Part shown: one piece after another, positions 42,057 through 51,785 of the stretch
Numbering within the stretch: the stretch's first letter is position 1
Layout of the letters: every line of letters starts with the position of its first letter
NCBI GenBank assembly: GCA_963821925.1
Contig: CAWGFO010000010.1
Location: forward strand, 310,001 to 374,000
Source: JAOUEA01 sp963821925
GTDB taxonomy: Bacteria > Actinomycetota > UBA4738 > HRBIN12
Length of the DNA: 64,000 nucleotides
Direction of reading: 5' to 3'
Position numbers and translations under genes: made by a program
Notes under the pieces: model-generated
What the model saw: only the letters and a program-made list of their open reading frames with translations
Databases searched by the model: none
Told to the model about the DNA's origin: nothing

Positions 42057-45007
42057 CGGACCCTCCTTCCGTCGGACCTCTCCGATGGTTCGCGTGCGTC
42101 GACGCTAGAGGGAACACGTCGGCAGGGAATCGGGGATGACCCTAGGAGGAAGTACCAGGGCCCTTCGCTTCGCTCGGTCGTCGGGGGTCGGGCGTCTGGC
42201 GGTGAGGCTCCGGTCATCGCGTGGATCAGCTGGGCCCGGGACCTGACGCCCATCTTCCGGAAGATCCTGGTGATGTTGGCCTCGACGGTCTTCACGCTCA
42301 CGAAGAGCGCGTCGGCGACCTCGCGGTTGGTCTTCCCCTCGAAGACCAACTGAGAGACCCGTCGCTCCGTCGGTGTGAGCTCGCCCTCGGGCGTCGTCGC
42401 TCCTCCGACACGAGCCAGCTCCGTTGCGGCTTTCGCGGACCACAGGGGCGCGCCGAGCTGTTGGAACATGCCCATCGCGCGGCCCAGTAACTCCCGGGCG
42501 GCGCGCTTCTGCTTGTTCCGCCGCTCGACCTCACCCCTGATCATCAGCGTCCGAGCGAGCTCGAACGGCTGCGGCACGCGCCGGTGCTCCGCCTCCGCTC
42601 GCTCGAGTGCCGAGCGAGCGGTCTTCAGGTCGCCGCGCGCAGCGGCGATGAGGCCATCGCACCGCGCCGCGGTGGCCAGGGCCCACGGCCGATCGCGCGT
42701 TCGACCCTGCTCATGGAGTCGTTCCGTCATGACAGCGGCCTCATCGAGCCGTCCCAGCGAGACGAGGGCTTCGATGTCATCTGGGGCGCACGGTATGATC
42801 CCCGGCTCGGCCGACCCCATCCGATCCAGGTACCGCATCACCGGCAGGAGGTGTGCGTGTGCCTCCTCGTGGTTCGATAACGACAGTGCGAGGAAGCCGA
42901 GCACGGCGCCGTTCCATGCTGCGTTGAACGCGTCGTCGTTCTCGGTCGCCAGACGACGTCCCTCCGTCGCCTGGGAGCGCGCGATATCAACCTGGCCGAG
43001 GTGAGCGGCGGCGAGCGCCTGGTTGAAGAGCACCACGTGGCTCTGGCTCGCGGCCATGCCCGACTCAGCGACCGTTTCCGCCGCCTCGGCGGCATGCCGT
43101 GCCGCGATCTCCCACCGTCCGGCTCGACACTCCAACTCGGCCAGGTAGCAGAGGACCTCCTGGCGGACCGTGTACATCGCGAGTCGGTCGTACTCGGCGA
43201 GCTCGTGCTGGAGCACCTCCCTAGCATCGTCGAGCCTGCCGGCCCACATCAGCTGGAGGCCGAGCATCGAGCGCGGCGTGGTGTACACCGATCCCTCCGT
43301 CCACGACGCTGCACTCATCACGAGGTCCTGGAGCTCGAGCGCTTCGGCCATGAGCCGGTCGGCCGAACGACCCAGGAGGAACTCGACCGTTGCGAACGTG
43401 GCGAGGGCATCGCTCTTGGTCGAGGGATCGCTCATCCCGTTGGCATGGTCGACCGACTTCGTCGCGTGATCCGAGGCCGTCACGAGGTCGCCACGGTAGA
43501 TCGCGACCCATGCGAGATCTAGATGGATGCCGGCCAGGAGCTCATGGTCACCTCCTGCCTCGGGCAGCGCCCGCTCGAGCGGGCGTCGCACCCCTCGCTC
43601 GAGGTTCATCCAACTCATCGAGGAGAGGCGATATAAGACTTCGGCTCGGCCAGGGCCCGGTGGCGACGACGCGATCACATCGTTCAGTAGGTTCGACGCT
43701 CGAGCGGCGTCGCCGGCGTCGAAGTGATACTCGGCCGACTCGAGGCTCCGCCGTCGCAGGGCGTCCACGTCGTCGGGTGGGGTGATGTGCCTGGCGAGCT
43801 CCGCGAGCTCCGCAGCGGCGTCGGGCGCCCCGCGGGCTCGGGCGTGGCGGGCTGCTTCCTCGAGGGCCCCCGCCGCGTCGGCGTCCTGCCGCTCCGAGGC
43901 CAGCGCGAGATGCCGCGCTCGCTCCTCGGGATCCACGACGAAGCCGGCCAGCCGGCGATGGACGTCTCGCCGTTCGTCCGGCCGCGCGCTCGCGTAGACG
44001 GTCGACGCGAAGAGCGGATGCGAGAAGCGTATCCGCTCTCCGCCGCTCTCGATGATCCCTGCGTCCTCCGCCTCGCTGAGGTCCGCGATCGCTCGGCCGT
44101 GCCGACCCGCGACGGCGACGACGAGCGCGTGCGTAGGTCGAGACGCAGCGGCAGCGGCGAGCAGCGTCCTCCGCGCTGAGGACGAGAGCGTCGCGAGCTG
44201 GGCTCCGAGCAGCTCGTGAAGGTCCTCCGGGACGGGCAGAGGTCGGCCGGGCTCTGGCCGGCTCCCTTCCCGTGCGAGGGCGCGAGCCATCTGCAACGCG
44301 AAGAACGGGTTCCCGTTTGAGACCCGGTGGACGCGCACGAGGATCGGACGAGGCAGTTCCACGTCCGTCCGTTCGCGCACGAGCCGTCCCAGGGCCACCA
44401 CATCCATCGGGCCGACCCGCACCCGCACGACGCTCGGGTCGGGCAGGGCTCGATCGAGATCGAGCGGATCCCCGGGTGAGCCGGACCCCACCCGGAGCGA
44501 GCACATGAGGCCCACCTGCTCATCGGTGAGTCGGCGCACCGCGTACGCCAGCACGCGGGCGGAGGGCGCGTCCAGCCACTGGACGTCGTCGATCGCGATG
44601 GTCAGCGGTCCGGACGATGCCAGGATCCGGAGGACCTCCAGGGTCGCGATGGACACCGCGCGTTGGTCAGGTCGTGATCGCTCCGCGCCTCTGAGCAAGG
44701 CGGCGTCTAACGCCCGGGCTTGAGGAGGGGGGAGCCGCGCCTGTGTGTCGTCGATGACCCCGTCGAGCAGGTCGCCGAGAGCCGTGTAGGAGAGCCTGGC
44801 CTCGGCCTCGGCAGCTCGGGTGGACAGCACGAGGTAGCCCTGGTCCGTGGCTGCGCTCACGCCGGCGAGCCACAGGGTCGTCTTGCCGATACCCGCCGTT
44901 CCCTCGAAGACGATCGCCGTGGGCCCGGAAGCAACCGATCCGATGAAGCGGTCGATCTCGTCGAGCTCCGCGTCTCGTCCCAGGACCGCTCGATCTGCAT
45001 CTCGCAT
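42053..45007 (-). CDS. Large LuxR-family ATPase regulator (LAL/MalT-like) 2
   Basis: A 984-residue paralogue of the 25173-27989 product: Walker A GTAGIGKTT (residues about 36-44), Walker B TIAIDDVQWLD, TPR-like middle, and LuxR HTH LTPTERRVSQLVFEGKTNREV ... VEANITRIFRKMGVRSRAQL. About 55 extra residues after the HTH have low complexity. It lies just outside attR of element 2, mirroring the position of LuxR 1 outside element 1. ATG 45007 fits the family start. Confidence 0.88.
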   Translation of the reverse strand: MRDADRAVLGRDAELDEIDRFIGSVASGPTAIVFEGTAGIGKTTLWLAGVSAATDQGYLVLSTRAAEAEARLSYTALGDLLDGVIDDTQARLPPPQARALDAALLRGAERSRPDQRAVSIATLEVLRILASSGPLTIAIDDVQWLDAPSARVLAYAVRRLTDEQVGLMCSLRVGSGSPGDPLDLDRALPDPSVVRVRVGPMDVVALGRLVRERTDVELPRPILVRVHRVSNGNPFFALQMARALAREGSRPEPGRPLPVPEDLHELLGAQLATLSSSARRTLLAAAAASRPTHALVVAVAGRHGRAIADLSEAEDAGIIESGGERIRFSHPLFASTVYASARPDERRDVHRRLAGFVVDPEERARHLALASERQDADAAGALEEAARHARARGAPDAAAELAELARHITPPDDVDALRRRSLESAEYHFDAGDAARASNLLNDVIASSPPGPGRAEVLYRLSSMSWMNLERGVRRPLERALPEAGGDHELLAGIHLDLAWVAIYRGDLVTASDHATKSVDHANGMSDPSTKSDALATFATVEFLLGRSADRLMAEALELQDLVMSAASWTEGSVYTTPRSMLGLQLMWAGRLDDAREVLQHELAEYDRLAMYTVRQEVLCYLAELECRAGRWEIAARHAAEAAETVAESGMAASQSHVVLFNQALAAAHLGQVDIARSQATEGRRLATENDDAFNAAWNGAVLGFLALSLSNHEEAHAHLLPVMRYLDRMGSAEPGIIPCAPDDIEALVSLGRLDEAAVMTERLHEQGRTRDRPWALATAARCDGLIAAARGDLKTARSALERAEAEHRRVPQPFELARTLMIRGEVERRNKQKRAARELLGRAMGMFQQLGAPLWSAKAATELARVGGATTPEGELTPTERRVSQLVFEGKTNREVADALFVSVKTVEANITRIFRKMGVRSRAQLIHAMTGASPPDARPPTTERSEGPWYFLLGSSPIPCRRVPSSVDAREPSERSDGRRVR

Positions 45008-45320
45008 GACGTCGACGCCCCGATGCTGAGGCCCTCATGCTAGTCCCGGGTGGTCCCCGCAGCGACCGGTCTCACAGGCCGAGCGCATGCCCGACACTCC
45101 ATCGGATGAAACCTACGGTGACCCGCGCCGGTCGCGGCGGTCGTCGGGGGTCCCCTGGGGCGAGGAGTACACGCTCTTGGGGTGGACACGGGCACCGAGG
45201 TGGTATGGGCTAGGTCAAGAACGGGCCACCGTCGTCCACGGCGCGAGGTCGCAGGCGCGGGTCCGATCTGGAGAGGCATTGACGTATCGTGGGCCCGCCG
45301 CGACGGTCGAAGGAGGCTCC
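45008..45320. other. Intergenic region, no gene seen
   Basis: These 313 bases between the divergent LuxR 2 and a small basic-protein gene contain no supported gene. They should hold both promoters; I see no confident hexamer pair. Confidence 0.5.
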
Positions 45321-45503
45321 ATGAGCGGCTACGGCGTTCCCGGGATCCCGGGACGATCGAGCGGCACGGATCGCAACAGCGCCCGGCTCGACGAAGAGAA
45401 GCTCGAAGAGGCGGCCCATCGGCACGAGATGGCGGAAGAGGCGAAAGCGCCGAAGAAGCCAGGCTTCTTCGCCCGGCTCTTCGGGCGCCGTTCCTCGCGC
45501 TGA
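45321..45503 (+). CDS. Small charged protein of unknown function
   Basis: A 60-residue protein: Gly/Ser-rich start (MSGYGVPGIPG), a charged helix (LDEEKLEEAAHRHEMAEEAK) and a basic aromatic end (KKPGFFARLFGRRSSR) that could contact membrane or nucleic acid. AAGGAGG lies 5 bases upstream of ATG 45321. No family recognised. Confidence 0.55.
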   Translation: MSGYGVPGIPGRSSGTDRNSARLDEEKLEEAAHRHEMAEEAKAPKKPGFFARLFGRRSSR

Positions 45504-45573
45504 TCGCCCCTTGGAGGGTCCCCCCGTCGGACCAGGCGGTCGGACGCTCGACGCGCACCAGGAGGCACCACCG

Positions 45574-46056
45574 ATGCAGGCCGACGAGATCCGCTTCCTG
45601 TTCGCCTACGACCGCTGGGCGACCCGCCGGGTGCTGAGCGTCCTCGACGGCCTTGACCCGACCGTGTGGACGCGGACGCACGTCGTCGGCGAGCTGGGAC
45701 TGGGCGCCATCCTCGTTCACCACCTCGGCGCCTCGCAGCGCTGGCGCCACGCATTCCAGGATACCGGCGAGTCCCCCGAGCCCGAACGCGAGGCCCTGCC
45801 GACGATCGATCAGTTGCGCGAACGCTGGGAAGCCGAGTGGGCAGCTGTCGATGCCTGGCTGCCGACCGTGACCGACGGCTTCGTCGGGTACGTCCACGAG
45901 GGGGTGCCCGTTTGGCAGATGCTGGTGCACGTCGTGAATCACGGGACGCAGCACCGAGCGGAGGCGGCGGCGGTGCTCACCGCCGAGGGCCGATCGCCCG
46001 GCGAGCTCGACCTGATCAACTACGCCGAGGAAGGGATCGAGGGCGGCACCTCGTGA
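45574..46056 (+). CDS. DinB-family metal-dependent protein
   Basis: A 160-residue four-helix DinB protein. The metal-binding histidine pattern is visible: HHLG in helix 2 and HVVNHGTQHRAE in helix 4. DinB-like proteins act as thiol-dependent S-transferases or remain uncharacterised. CAGGAGG lies before ATG 45574; an upstream ATG (45511) in frame adds a Pro/Gly-rich extension and is less likely. Confidence 0.82.
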   Translation: MQADEIRFLFAYDRWATRRVLSVLDGLDPTVWTRTHVVGELGLGAILVHHLGASQRWRHAFQDTGESPEPEREALPTIDQLRERWEAEWAAVDAWLPTVTDGFVGYVHEGVPVWQMLVHVVNHGTQHRAEAAAVLTAEGRSPGELDLINYAEEGIEGGTS

Positions 46057-46336
46057 TCGACGAGGGGGATCCTCCGGCGGTCGCGCAGGGCGGCGGTAAC
46101 GCCCACGTCAATCGGCCACCATTCGACATCACGTGCGGGCGCCTCCAGTGCGAGCCGTTCTCGACGAACAGCGTCGTCTGCGCGCGGTTGGCGCTGTCCA
46201 CCACAGCCATGGTCCTGTAGTCGAGCCAGCTCGCGTTCTGTACGACCGGACGGAGCCCTGGTTGCCCCTCCCGTGATTGACCCCGGGCGTAGGGGGACGG
46301 CGGATGAGCCACGGGCGAGGATGACGCTCGGGCTAC

Positions 46337-47541
46337 TCACATCCGAAGCTCCAGGCGGTAGATCCCGATCCCGTCGCTGAAGTAGAGCGTGCCGTCGGGT
46401 GCGGATTCGAGGGACAGCACGAGGTTCCCGTGGTTGAACGGCGTCGTGTCACGCGCGACCTTCGAGCGATCGGCGCTCAGGGTCACCTCGTGGATGTCGC
46501 CGGTGTTGAAGGCTCCGAAGAACAGATGCCCCTCGCGGGTCGGAGGGGGCGGAGCCGAGGCCGCACCCGTCGCAGAAGGCGATGCCGGTCGGCGCGATCG
46601 TCGTCGGGTAGAAGCGTTCGGGCAGGACGGGCCTTGGGCCGTCCTGGTTCGTGTTCCTCGGCGCGTCGCCGCTGCAGGTCGCCGATGGCCCCCACCCATG
46701 GTTGCGCCCGGGCACGATCCGATTCAACTCGTCGTTGCATTCCGGCCCGTTCTCCGTTTCCCAGAGATCGCCGCTCAGCGGGTCGAACGCCAGGCCGAAG
46801 GAGTTGCGATTGCCGTAGGAGAAGACCAGGCTGCCGGCGACCGGGTTGTCATCCGGTACCGTCCCGTTCGGGGTCATCCGCAGCACCTTCCCTCCGTTGA
46901 CCGAAAGATCCTGGGCGAGGGTAGGGTCGTACGTCTCCCCGACGACCACGTACAGCATCCCGTCGGGGCCGAAGAGCAGCCGTCCTCCGTTGTGTCGTTC
47001 GCCGGCGGCCTGCACGTCGAGGATGAGGCGCATCGACGTGCCGTGGTTGCCATCCATCGCGATCCGGAGGACCTGGTCGCGAGCCACGCCATCGACCAGG
47101 TGGGCGGGTCGCATACGCGTACAGCCACGGCCGCTCCGGGAAGGACGGCGGAAGCGACACGCCGACGAGCCCCTGCTCGTTCGACAGCTCGCCGACGACA
47201 TCGGGGATCGTGTACACGGAGCTGTCGTCGCCCGACACCGGATCGATCCTCCGGATCTCTCCGGTCAGCCGTTCCCCGTAGTACAGCGCACCGTCGTCGG
47301 CGAACACGAAGGTCGCGGGATGGTCGAGGCCGACCGCGATCGGCTCCGCCACGATCCGACCCGTCCTGGGTTCCGATGCGGAAGCCGTCGAACCTGCTGA
47401 GGGGGCAACCGGTGTGGTCGCTGGGGTCGACCGCTCTGAGGTCTCGCCCTGGCCGCTGCAGGCGACGACCAGCAGCGTGAGTGTGAAGACCCGCGCGATC
47501 GTGCCGATGGCAGATCGTCCCATCGACCTCACGGCCGACAT
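46337..47541 (-). pseudogene. PQQ-dependent aldose dehydrogenase-like lipoprotein, two frameshifts
   Basis: The start (47541 or 47523) encodes a lipoprotein signal (TLTLLVVACSG, lipobox Cys), then a beta-propeller of the soluble glucose/aldose sugar dehydrogenase family: NEQGLVGVSLPPSFPERPWL, later GGRLLFGPDGMLYVVVGET, FSYGNRNSFGLAFDP, WETENGPECNDELN. The frame changes near 47105 and again near 46550 before HLFFGAFNTGDIHEV and the end YRLELRM. Repaired length is about 400 residues. No intact reading frame covers it in this sequence. Confidence 0.8.
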
Positions 47542-47624
47542 CCTATCCCTGGTCCGACCGCCAACGCCGCGGTGAGCTAGGCTGCCGCGGGCAACGCTGA
47601 CGCGGCAGCGACGGTCGAGGAGGT

Positions 47625-48335
47625 GTGCGCATCACGGACGTCCAAACGCTCGAGCACCGTTACTACACGGGGTACGTCGACGAGCATGCCCGCTTCGACG
47701 CCCTCGTCCGCCGGTACCTGACGCCCGGCTCGTCGCTGCTCGATGCCGGGGCGGGCCGAGGGATCCAGTTCCCGAACGACTACCGCGAGCACGTGGCGCG
47801 CGCGTTCGGCGTCGACCTCGATCCGGCGGTCGGCCAGAACGCGTCGCTCGACGCGGGTGCGGTGGCCGACCTCGACCGGCTCCCGTTCCGGGCGGAGAGC
47901 TTCGACCTGGTCACGTCGAAGTACGTCTTCGAGCACCTCGAGCGCCCCCTCGCCGTGATGCGGGAGATCCGCCGGGTCATGCGACCCGGCGGCCACCTCT
48001 TGATCCATACGCCGAACCGCTGGCACTACGTGGCGCTCGGGGCGACCGTGACGCCGACCAGGTTCCACGCCTGGTACAACGCCAAGCGGGGGCGCGAAGA
48101 GGCGGACACGTTCAAGACCCGGTACCGAGCCAACGACGAGTCGACGCTCCAGAAGCTCGCCGCACGGTCGGGGTTCCGGCTCGCGTCGATCGATCTGATC
48201 GAGACGAAGCCCGACTACCTCGTCTTCCATCCGGTCCTGTACCGCACCGGGATCGCGTACGAGCGGCTCGTCAATCGGTACGAGGTCCTGCGACGGTTCC
48301 GCGTGCAGCTGATCGCCGATCTCGAGGCCGTCTGA
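47625..48335 (+). CDS. Class I SAM-dependent methyltransferase
   Basis: A 236-residue methyltransferase of the Methyltransf_11 type. Motif I is LLDAGAGRGIQ, motif II is around GVDLDP, motif III FDLVTSKYVFEHLERP, then RVMRPGGHLLIHTPN. The substrate is unknown; the C-terminal half resembles enzymes acting on glycans or lipids. GTG 47625 follows GAGGAGG. It converges with the tyrosine phenol-lyase gene. Confidence 0.85.
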   Translation: MRITDVQTLEHRYYTGYVDEHARFDALVRRYLTPGSSLLDAGAGRGIQFPNDYREHVARAFGVDLDPAVGQNASLDAGAVADLDRLPFRAESFDLVTSKYVFEHLERPLAVMREIRRVMRPGGHLLIHTPNRWHYVALGATVTPTRFHAWYNAKRGREEADTFKTRYRANDESTLQKLAARSGFRLASIDLIETKPDYLVFHPVLYRTGIAYERLVNRYEVLRRFRVQLIADLEAV

Positions 48336-48357
48336 CCGCGGCCCGTCGCAACGAACA

Positions 48358-49728
48358 TCACGGTGCCAGCGGGCGGAACCTCGCCTGGAAGAACCGGAGG
48401 TACTCGGGCTCGAACACCATCTCGAGGCCGCCGGTCTCCGCGGCCCGCCCCATGACATCGGCGATCGAGCGCGCGACCGCGTGCAGGTGCTTGCCCGTGT
48501 ACACGCGCCTCGGGATCGTGACGCGCACCAGCTCGAGCGCGGGTCGGCGATGCTCGCCGGTCTCCGGGTCGCGCCCGGCCGAGACGATCCCGCGCTCCAT
48601 CGTGCGCGTGCCCGAGTCGAGGTAGATCTCGGCCGCCAGGCGCTGTGCCGGGAACAGGTCCTGCGGCACGTGCGGGTAGATGCGTCGGGCGTCGAGGAAC
48701 ACCGCGTGGCCGCCGATCGGTTCCACGATCGGCACGCCGAGCGACTCCAGCTCCTCGCCCAGCTCGCGCACCTGGTAGATGCGCGCACGGATCTGAGCGT
48801 CTTGGACCGACTCCTCGATCCCGACCGCGATCGCCTCCATGTCGCGACCGGCGAGCCCGCCGTAGGTGTGGAGCCCCTCGTAGACCACGCACAGGTTGCG
48901 CGCCTGCGCCGCGAGCTCCGGGTCGCGCAGCCCGATCCAGCCTCCGATGTTCACGAGCGCATCCTTCTTCGCCGACATCGTGCAGGCGTCGGTGAGGTCG
49001 CACATCTCGCGGAGGATCTCGGCGACGCTCCGGTCGGCATAGCCGGCCTCGCGCTCCTGGATGAAGAACGCGTTCTCGACCGCCCGGGTCGCGTCGAACA
49101 TCACGATCGTCCCGTGTCGGTCCGCGAGCTCGCGGACCGCCCGGAGGTTGGCCATCGAGATCGGCTGGCCGCCGGCCATGTTCACCGTGCCGGCGATCGA
49201 CAGGTACGGCACGTGCTCGGCTCGCTCGATCACCTTCTCGAGCATCTCGAGGTCCACGTCGCCCTTGAACGGATACCGGTCGGCGGGGTCGTGCGCGTCC
49301 TCGACGATCACGTCGACGAACGTGCCCCCGGCGAGCTCCTGATGAAGCCGGGTGGTCGTGAAATACATGTTGCCCGGGATCGTGTCCCCGGGCTGGATCA
49401 ACATCTCGCTGATGATGTGCTCGGCCCCGCGCCCCTGGTGCGTGGGGATCACGTGCTCGTACCCGTAGTACCGACGGACCGTCTCCTCGAGCCGGTAGAA
49501 GTTCCGCGAGCCCGCGTAGGCCTCGTCGCCCATCATGATCGCGGCCCACTGCCGGTCGCTCATCGCGTTCGTGCCCGAGTCGGTCAGCAGGTCGATCGTG
49601 ACCTGATCGGAACGCAGCAGGAAGGTGTTCCACCCGGCGTCGTCGAGCGCGGCCAGGCGCTCCTCGCGCGACGTGATCGGGATCGCCTCGACGGCCTTGA
49701 TCTTGTAGGGCTCGTACCAATCGTTCAC
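48358..49728 (-). CDS. tpl: Tyrosine phenol-lyase (beta-eliminating lyase)
   Basis: A 456-residue PLP enzyme that should split L-tyrosine into phenol, pyruvate and ammonia. It follows Citrobacter tyrosine phenol-lyase closely: PTHQGRGAE, GNMYFTTTR, TVNMAGGQP and MSAKKD with PLP-lysine K255 (family K257). R379 in RTMERG matches the tyrosine-specific Arg381, and F446-F447 in RFFQARF match F448-F449, which distinguishes it from tryptophanase. GTG 49728 has GGAGG 8 bases upstream. No tyrosine permease or regulator lies next to it. Confidence 0.88.
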   Translation of the reverse strand: MNDWYEPYKIKAVEAIPITSREERLAALDDAGWNTFLLRSDQVTIDLLTDSGTNAMSDRQWAAIMMGDEAYAGSRNFYRLEETVRRYYGYEHVIPTHQGRGAEHIISEMLIQPGDTIPGNMYFTTTRLHQELAGGTFVDVIVEDAHDPADRYPFKGDVDLEMLEKVIERAEHVPYLSIAGTVNMAGGQPISMANLRAVRELADRHGTIVMFDATRAVENAFFIQEREAGYADRSVAEILREMCDLTDACTMSAKKDALVNIGGWIGLRDPELAAQARNLCVVYEGLHTYGGLAGRDMEAIAVGIEESVQDAQIRARIYQVRELGEELESLGVPIVEPIGGHAVFLDARRIYPHVPQDLFPAQRLAAEIYLDSGTRTMERGIVSAGRDPETGEHRRPALELVRVTIPRRVYTGKHLHAVARSIADVMGRAAETGGLEMVFEPEYLRFFQARFRPLAP

Positions 49729-50019
49729 GGTGCTCACCTCCGACCCAAGGATGTCGCGGAGGCGTCGGCGACCGCGAGGGCGGTCGACCCCATACGCGCA
49801 GGTCGGGCGGCGGGTCCGAAGCGGCGTCGATGACCGGGCGGAACCCGACCTTGCAGATGACGTGACACCGTGCCAGACTCGTTTCCGGTCGGGTTTCGCC
49901 CGGCCCGACGGCGGCACGACGCGGGCACGTGCCGCCGTCACCTTGTCCGGACGCCGCTCGATCGGTCCAGAGCTCCGAGGGGTCCACGAGGTGCGGGAGT
50001 TGCTATCGTGGATGACCCG

Positions 50020-50091
50020 GGGCGCGTAGCTCAGCGGGAGAGCGCTCGCCTCACACGCGAGAGGTCGCAGGTTCAAAACCTGCCGCGCCCA
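50020..50091 (+). tRNA. tRNA-Val(CAC)
   Basis: Acceptor GGGCGCG / CGCGCCC, anticodon arm CTCGC-CTCACAC-GCGAG with anticodon CAC, T-arm GCAGG-TTCAAAA-CCTGC. CCA is not encoded. The 3' half has no second copy in the window. Confidence 0.93.
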
Positions 50092-50248
50092 CCCTGGTGA
50101 CGAGGCCGGATCGCCGTGCGCGATCTGGCCTCACCCGTCTGCCCTATCGCTGTTCTAGGCCGAACGTCTAGGAATGCCGGGGATGAGCTACCACTTGGGT
50201 ACTACAGCGGCTAGCCTATGACCGAATCCATTCGGGAGGAGAGAAGGT

Positions 50249-50884
50249 ATGCGCAGACTGGCAGGAGCGCTCGCGCTCGCGTGTCTGTTGGTGGCCGGGC
50301 TGGCCGGATCCGCGCTCGCGGACCCGCCGGGAGACAACGGCACCGTCAAGATCGAGGGCGTCGAGTTGGTCTCGGACCAGCCCGACAACAACCCTCACCA
50401 GGGGTGCCTGTTCACGATCGAGTTCCGCGGCTTCGACGAGGGTGACCTCTACGCCGACTGGACCCTGGACGCGCATCCGCCGTCGGGTAGCGGCACGATC
50501 GCATCGGACAGCGTGTTCATCGGTGGGGACGCAGCAGGCGGGGCGAATGACCTCGACGCGACGGTGTTGATCAACCTAGCTGACTACGACCTCAGCGCCT
50601 TCTTCGAGCACCCACAGCAGGGCTTCCACATCAAGCTGACGGTGCACGCCGACGGTTCGATCGGCAACGACACGAAGTTCAAGGTCTTCTGGGTCGAGGG
50701 TTGCCCGTCCTATCCGCTGCCTGTCGGCAGTGCGCCGGCCGCAGATCTGACGTCGGGCACGTTCGCCACGGACGGGTCGTCGACCGCGGGCATGTGGCTG
50801 ATCCTCGCCGGGGCGTTCGGCTTCGGCGTGCTGCTGGTCGTCGGAGGGCGTCGGGCGCTCGGCAGCCTGGCCAACAAGAAGTAA
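50249..50884 (+). CDS. Secreted protein anchored by a C-terminal helix
   Basis: A 211-residue protein with a signal peptide (MRRLAGALALACLLVAGLAG-SALA), an extracellular beta-rich domain with two cysteines (HQGCLFTIEF, VEGCPSYP) and a C-terminal membrane helix (MWLILAGAFGFGVLLVVGG) followed by a basic tail. This is a type-I surface topology without an LPxTG motif. GGGAGGAGAG precedes ATG 50249. Function unknown. Confidence 0.75.
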   Translation: MRRLAGALALACLLVAGLAGSALADPPGDNGTVKIEGVELVSDQPDNNPHQGCLFTIEFRGFDEGDLYADWTLDAHPPSGSGTIASDSVFIGGDAAGGANDLDATVLINLADYDLSAFFEHPQQGFHIKLTVHADGSIGNDTKFKVFWVEGCPSYPLPVGSAPAADLTSGTFATDGSSTAGMWLILAGAFGFGVLLVVGGRRALGSLANKK

Positions 50885-50902
50885 GCACCGCGAACTCCGC
50901 AC

Positions 50903-50936
50903 AACGCCCGGGGTCATCGATCCGACCCCGGGCGTT
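50903..50936 (+). terminator. Terminator after the surface-protein gene
   Basis: AACGCCCGGGGTC and GACCCCGGGCGTT make a perfect 13-bp stem around an 8-base loop, 18 bases past the stop. Confidence 0.8.
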
Positions 50937-51018
50937 GGCGTGCCCGGGGGTGTGGGAGGTCCTGTGTCCGGCGCGATACGGTGACGCGGTATCCGAGCGT
51001 ATGGAGGGGTTCCCAGCG

Positions 51019-51780
51019 ATGGCAGAGACGAACGGGCTCCCCGCGGCGCCGACGAGCGGCGCGGCGGCGAGGGCGGTAGGGCTCCGCAAGGTCTACGGGG
51101 AAGGCGATACGGCCGTGGAGGCCCTGCGCGACGTCTCGGTCGAGTTCGCGGCCGCGGAGTTCACGGCGATCATGGGCCCGTCCGGCTCGGGCAAGTCCAC
51201 CTTGCTGCACTGCCTGGCAGGGCTCGACACCCCGAGCGAAGGCCAGGTCTACGTCGGGGACGTCGACCTCACCTCACTTTCCGAGGCCGACCTCACGCGC
51301 CTGCGCCGTGACTCGGTCGGCTTCGTCTTCCAGGCGTTCAATCTGGTGCCGACGCTGTCGGCGGCCGAGAACATCACGCTGCCGCTCGACATCGCGGGCC
51401 GCGACGTCGACCAGGGCTGGTTCGACCAGGTGGTCGACACGATCAACCTGAGGGACCGCCTCGGCCACCGCCCGAACCAGCTGTCCGGGGGTCAGCAGCA
51501 GCGGGTCGCGGGCGCGCGCGCGCTCGTGAGTCGTCCGAAGATCGTCTTCGCCGACGAGCCCACCGGGAACCTCGACTCCCGGTCGGGCGCCGAGCTGCTC
51601 GGCTTCCTGCGGGAGGCCGTGAAGGATCATCAGCAGACGATCGTGATGGTGACCCACGACGCCCACGCGGCGAGCTACGCGGACCGGGTCGTGTTCCTCG
51701 CGGACGGGAACGTCGTCGATGAGATGCGCGACCCCACGACCGACCGCGTGTTGGACCGGCTCAAGTCCCTGGAGGCCTGA
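51019..51780 (+). CDS. ABC transporter ATPase (LolD/MacB type)
   Basis: A 253-residue ATPase: Walker A GPSGSGKST, Q-loop FVFQAFNL, signature LSGGQQQRVA, Walker B IVFADEPTGNLD, H-loop VTHD. The type pairs with FtsX-like permeases; its permease begins 5 bases after the stop. ATG 51019 follows GGAGGGG; ATG 51001 is in frame and possible. Such pairs export lipoproteins, peptides or drugs; the substrate is unknown. Confidence 0.9.
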   Translation: MAETNGLPAAPTSGAAARAVGLRKVYGEGDTAVEALRDVSVEFAAAEFTAIMGPSGSGKSTLLHCLAGLDTPSEGQVYVGDVDLTSLSEADLTRLRRDSVGFVFQAFNLVPTLSAAENITLPLDIAGRDVDQGWFDQVVDTINLRDRLGHRPNQLSGGQQQRVAGARALVSRPKIVFADEPTGNLDSRSGAELLGFLREAVKDHQQTIVMVTHDAHAASYADRVVFLADGNVVDEMRDPTTDRVLDRLKSLEA

Positions 51781-51785
51781 CGCCC

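Noticed and set aside
46057..46336. Minus-strand frame reading LDYRTMAVVDSANRAQTTLFVENGSHWRRPHVM (quoted in part)
   Set aside because: The peptide looks somewhat protein-like but has no start signal, domain or conserved neighbour; left as unassigned.
49729..50076. N-terminal extension of the tyrosine phenol-lyase frame (MNLRPLACEASALPLSYAP)
   Set aside because: It is again a reversed tRNA-Val plus intergenic DNA; the real start with a ribosome site is at 49728.
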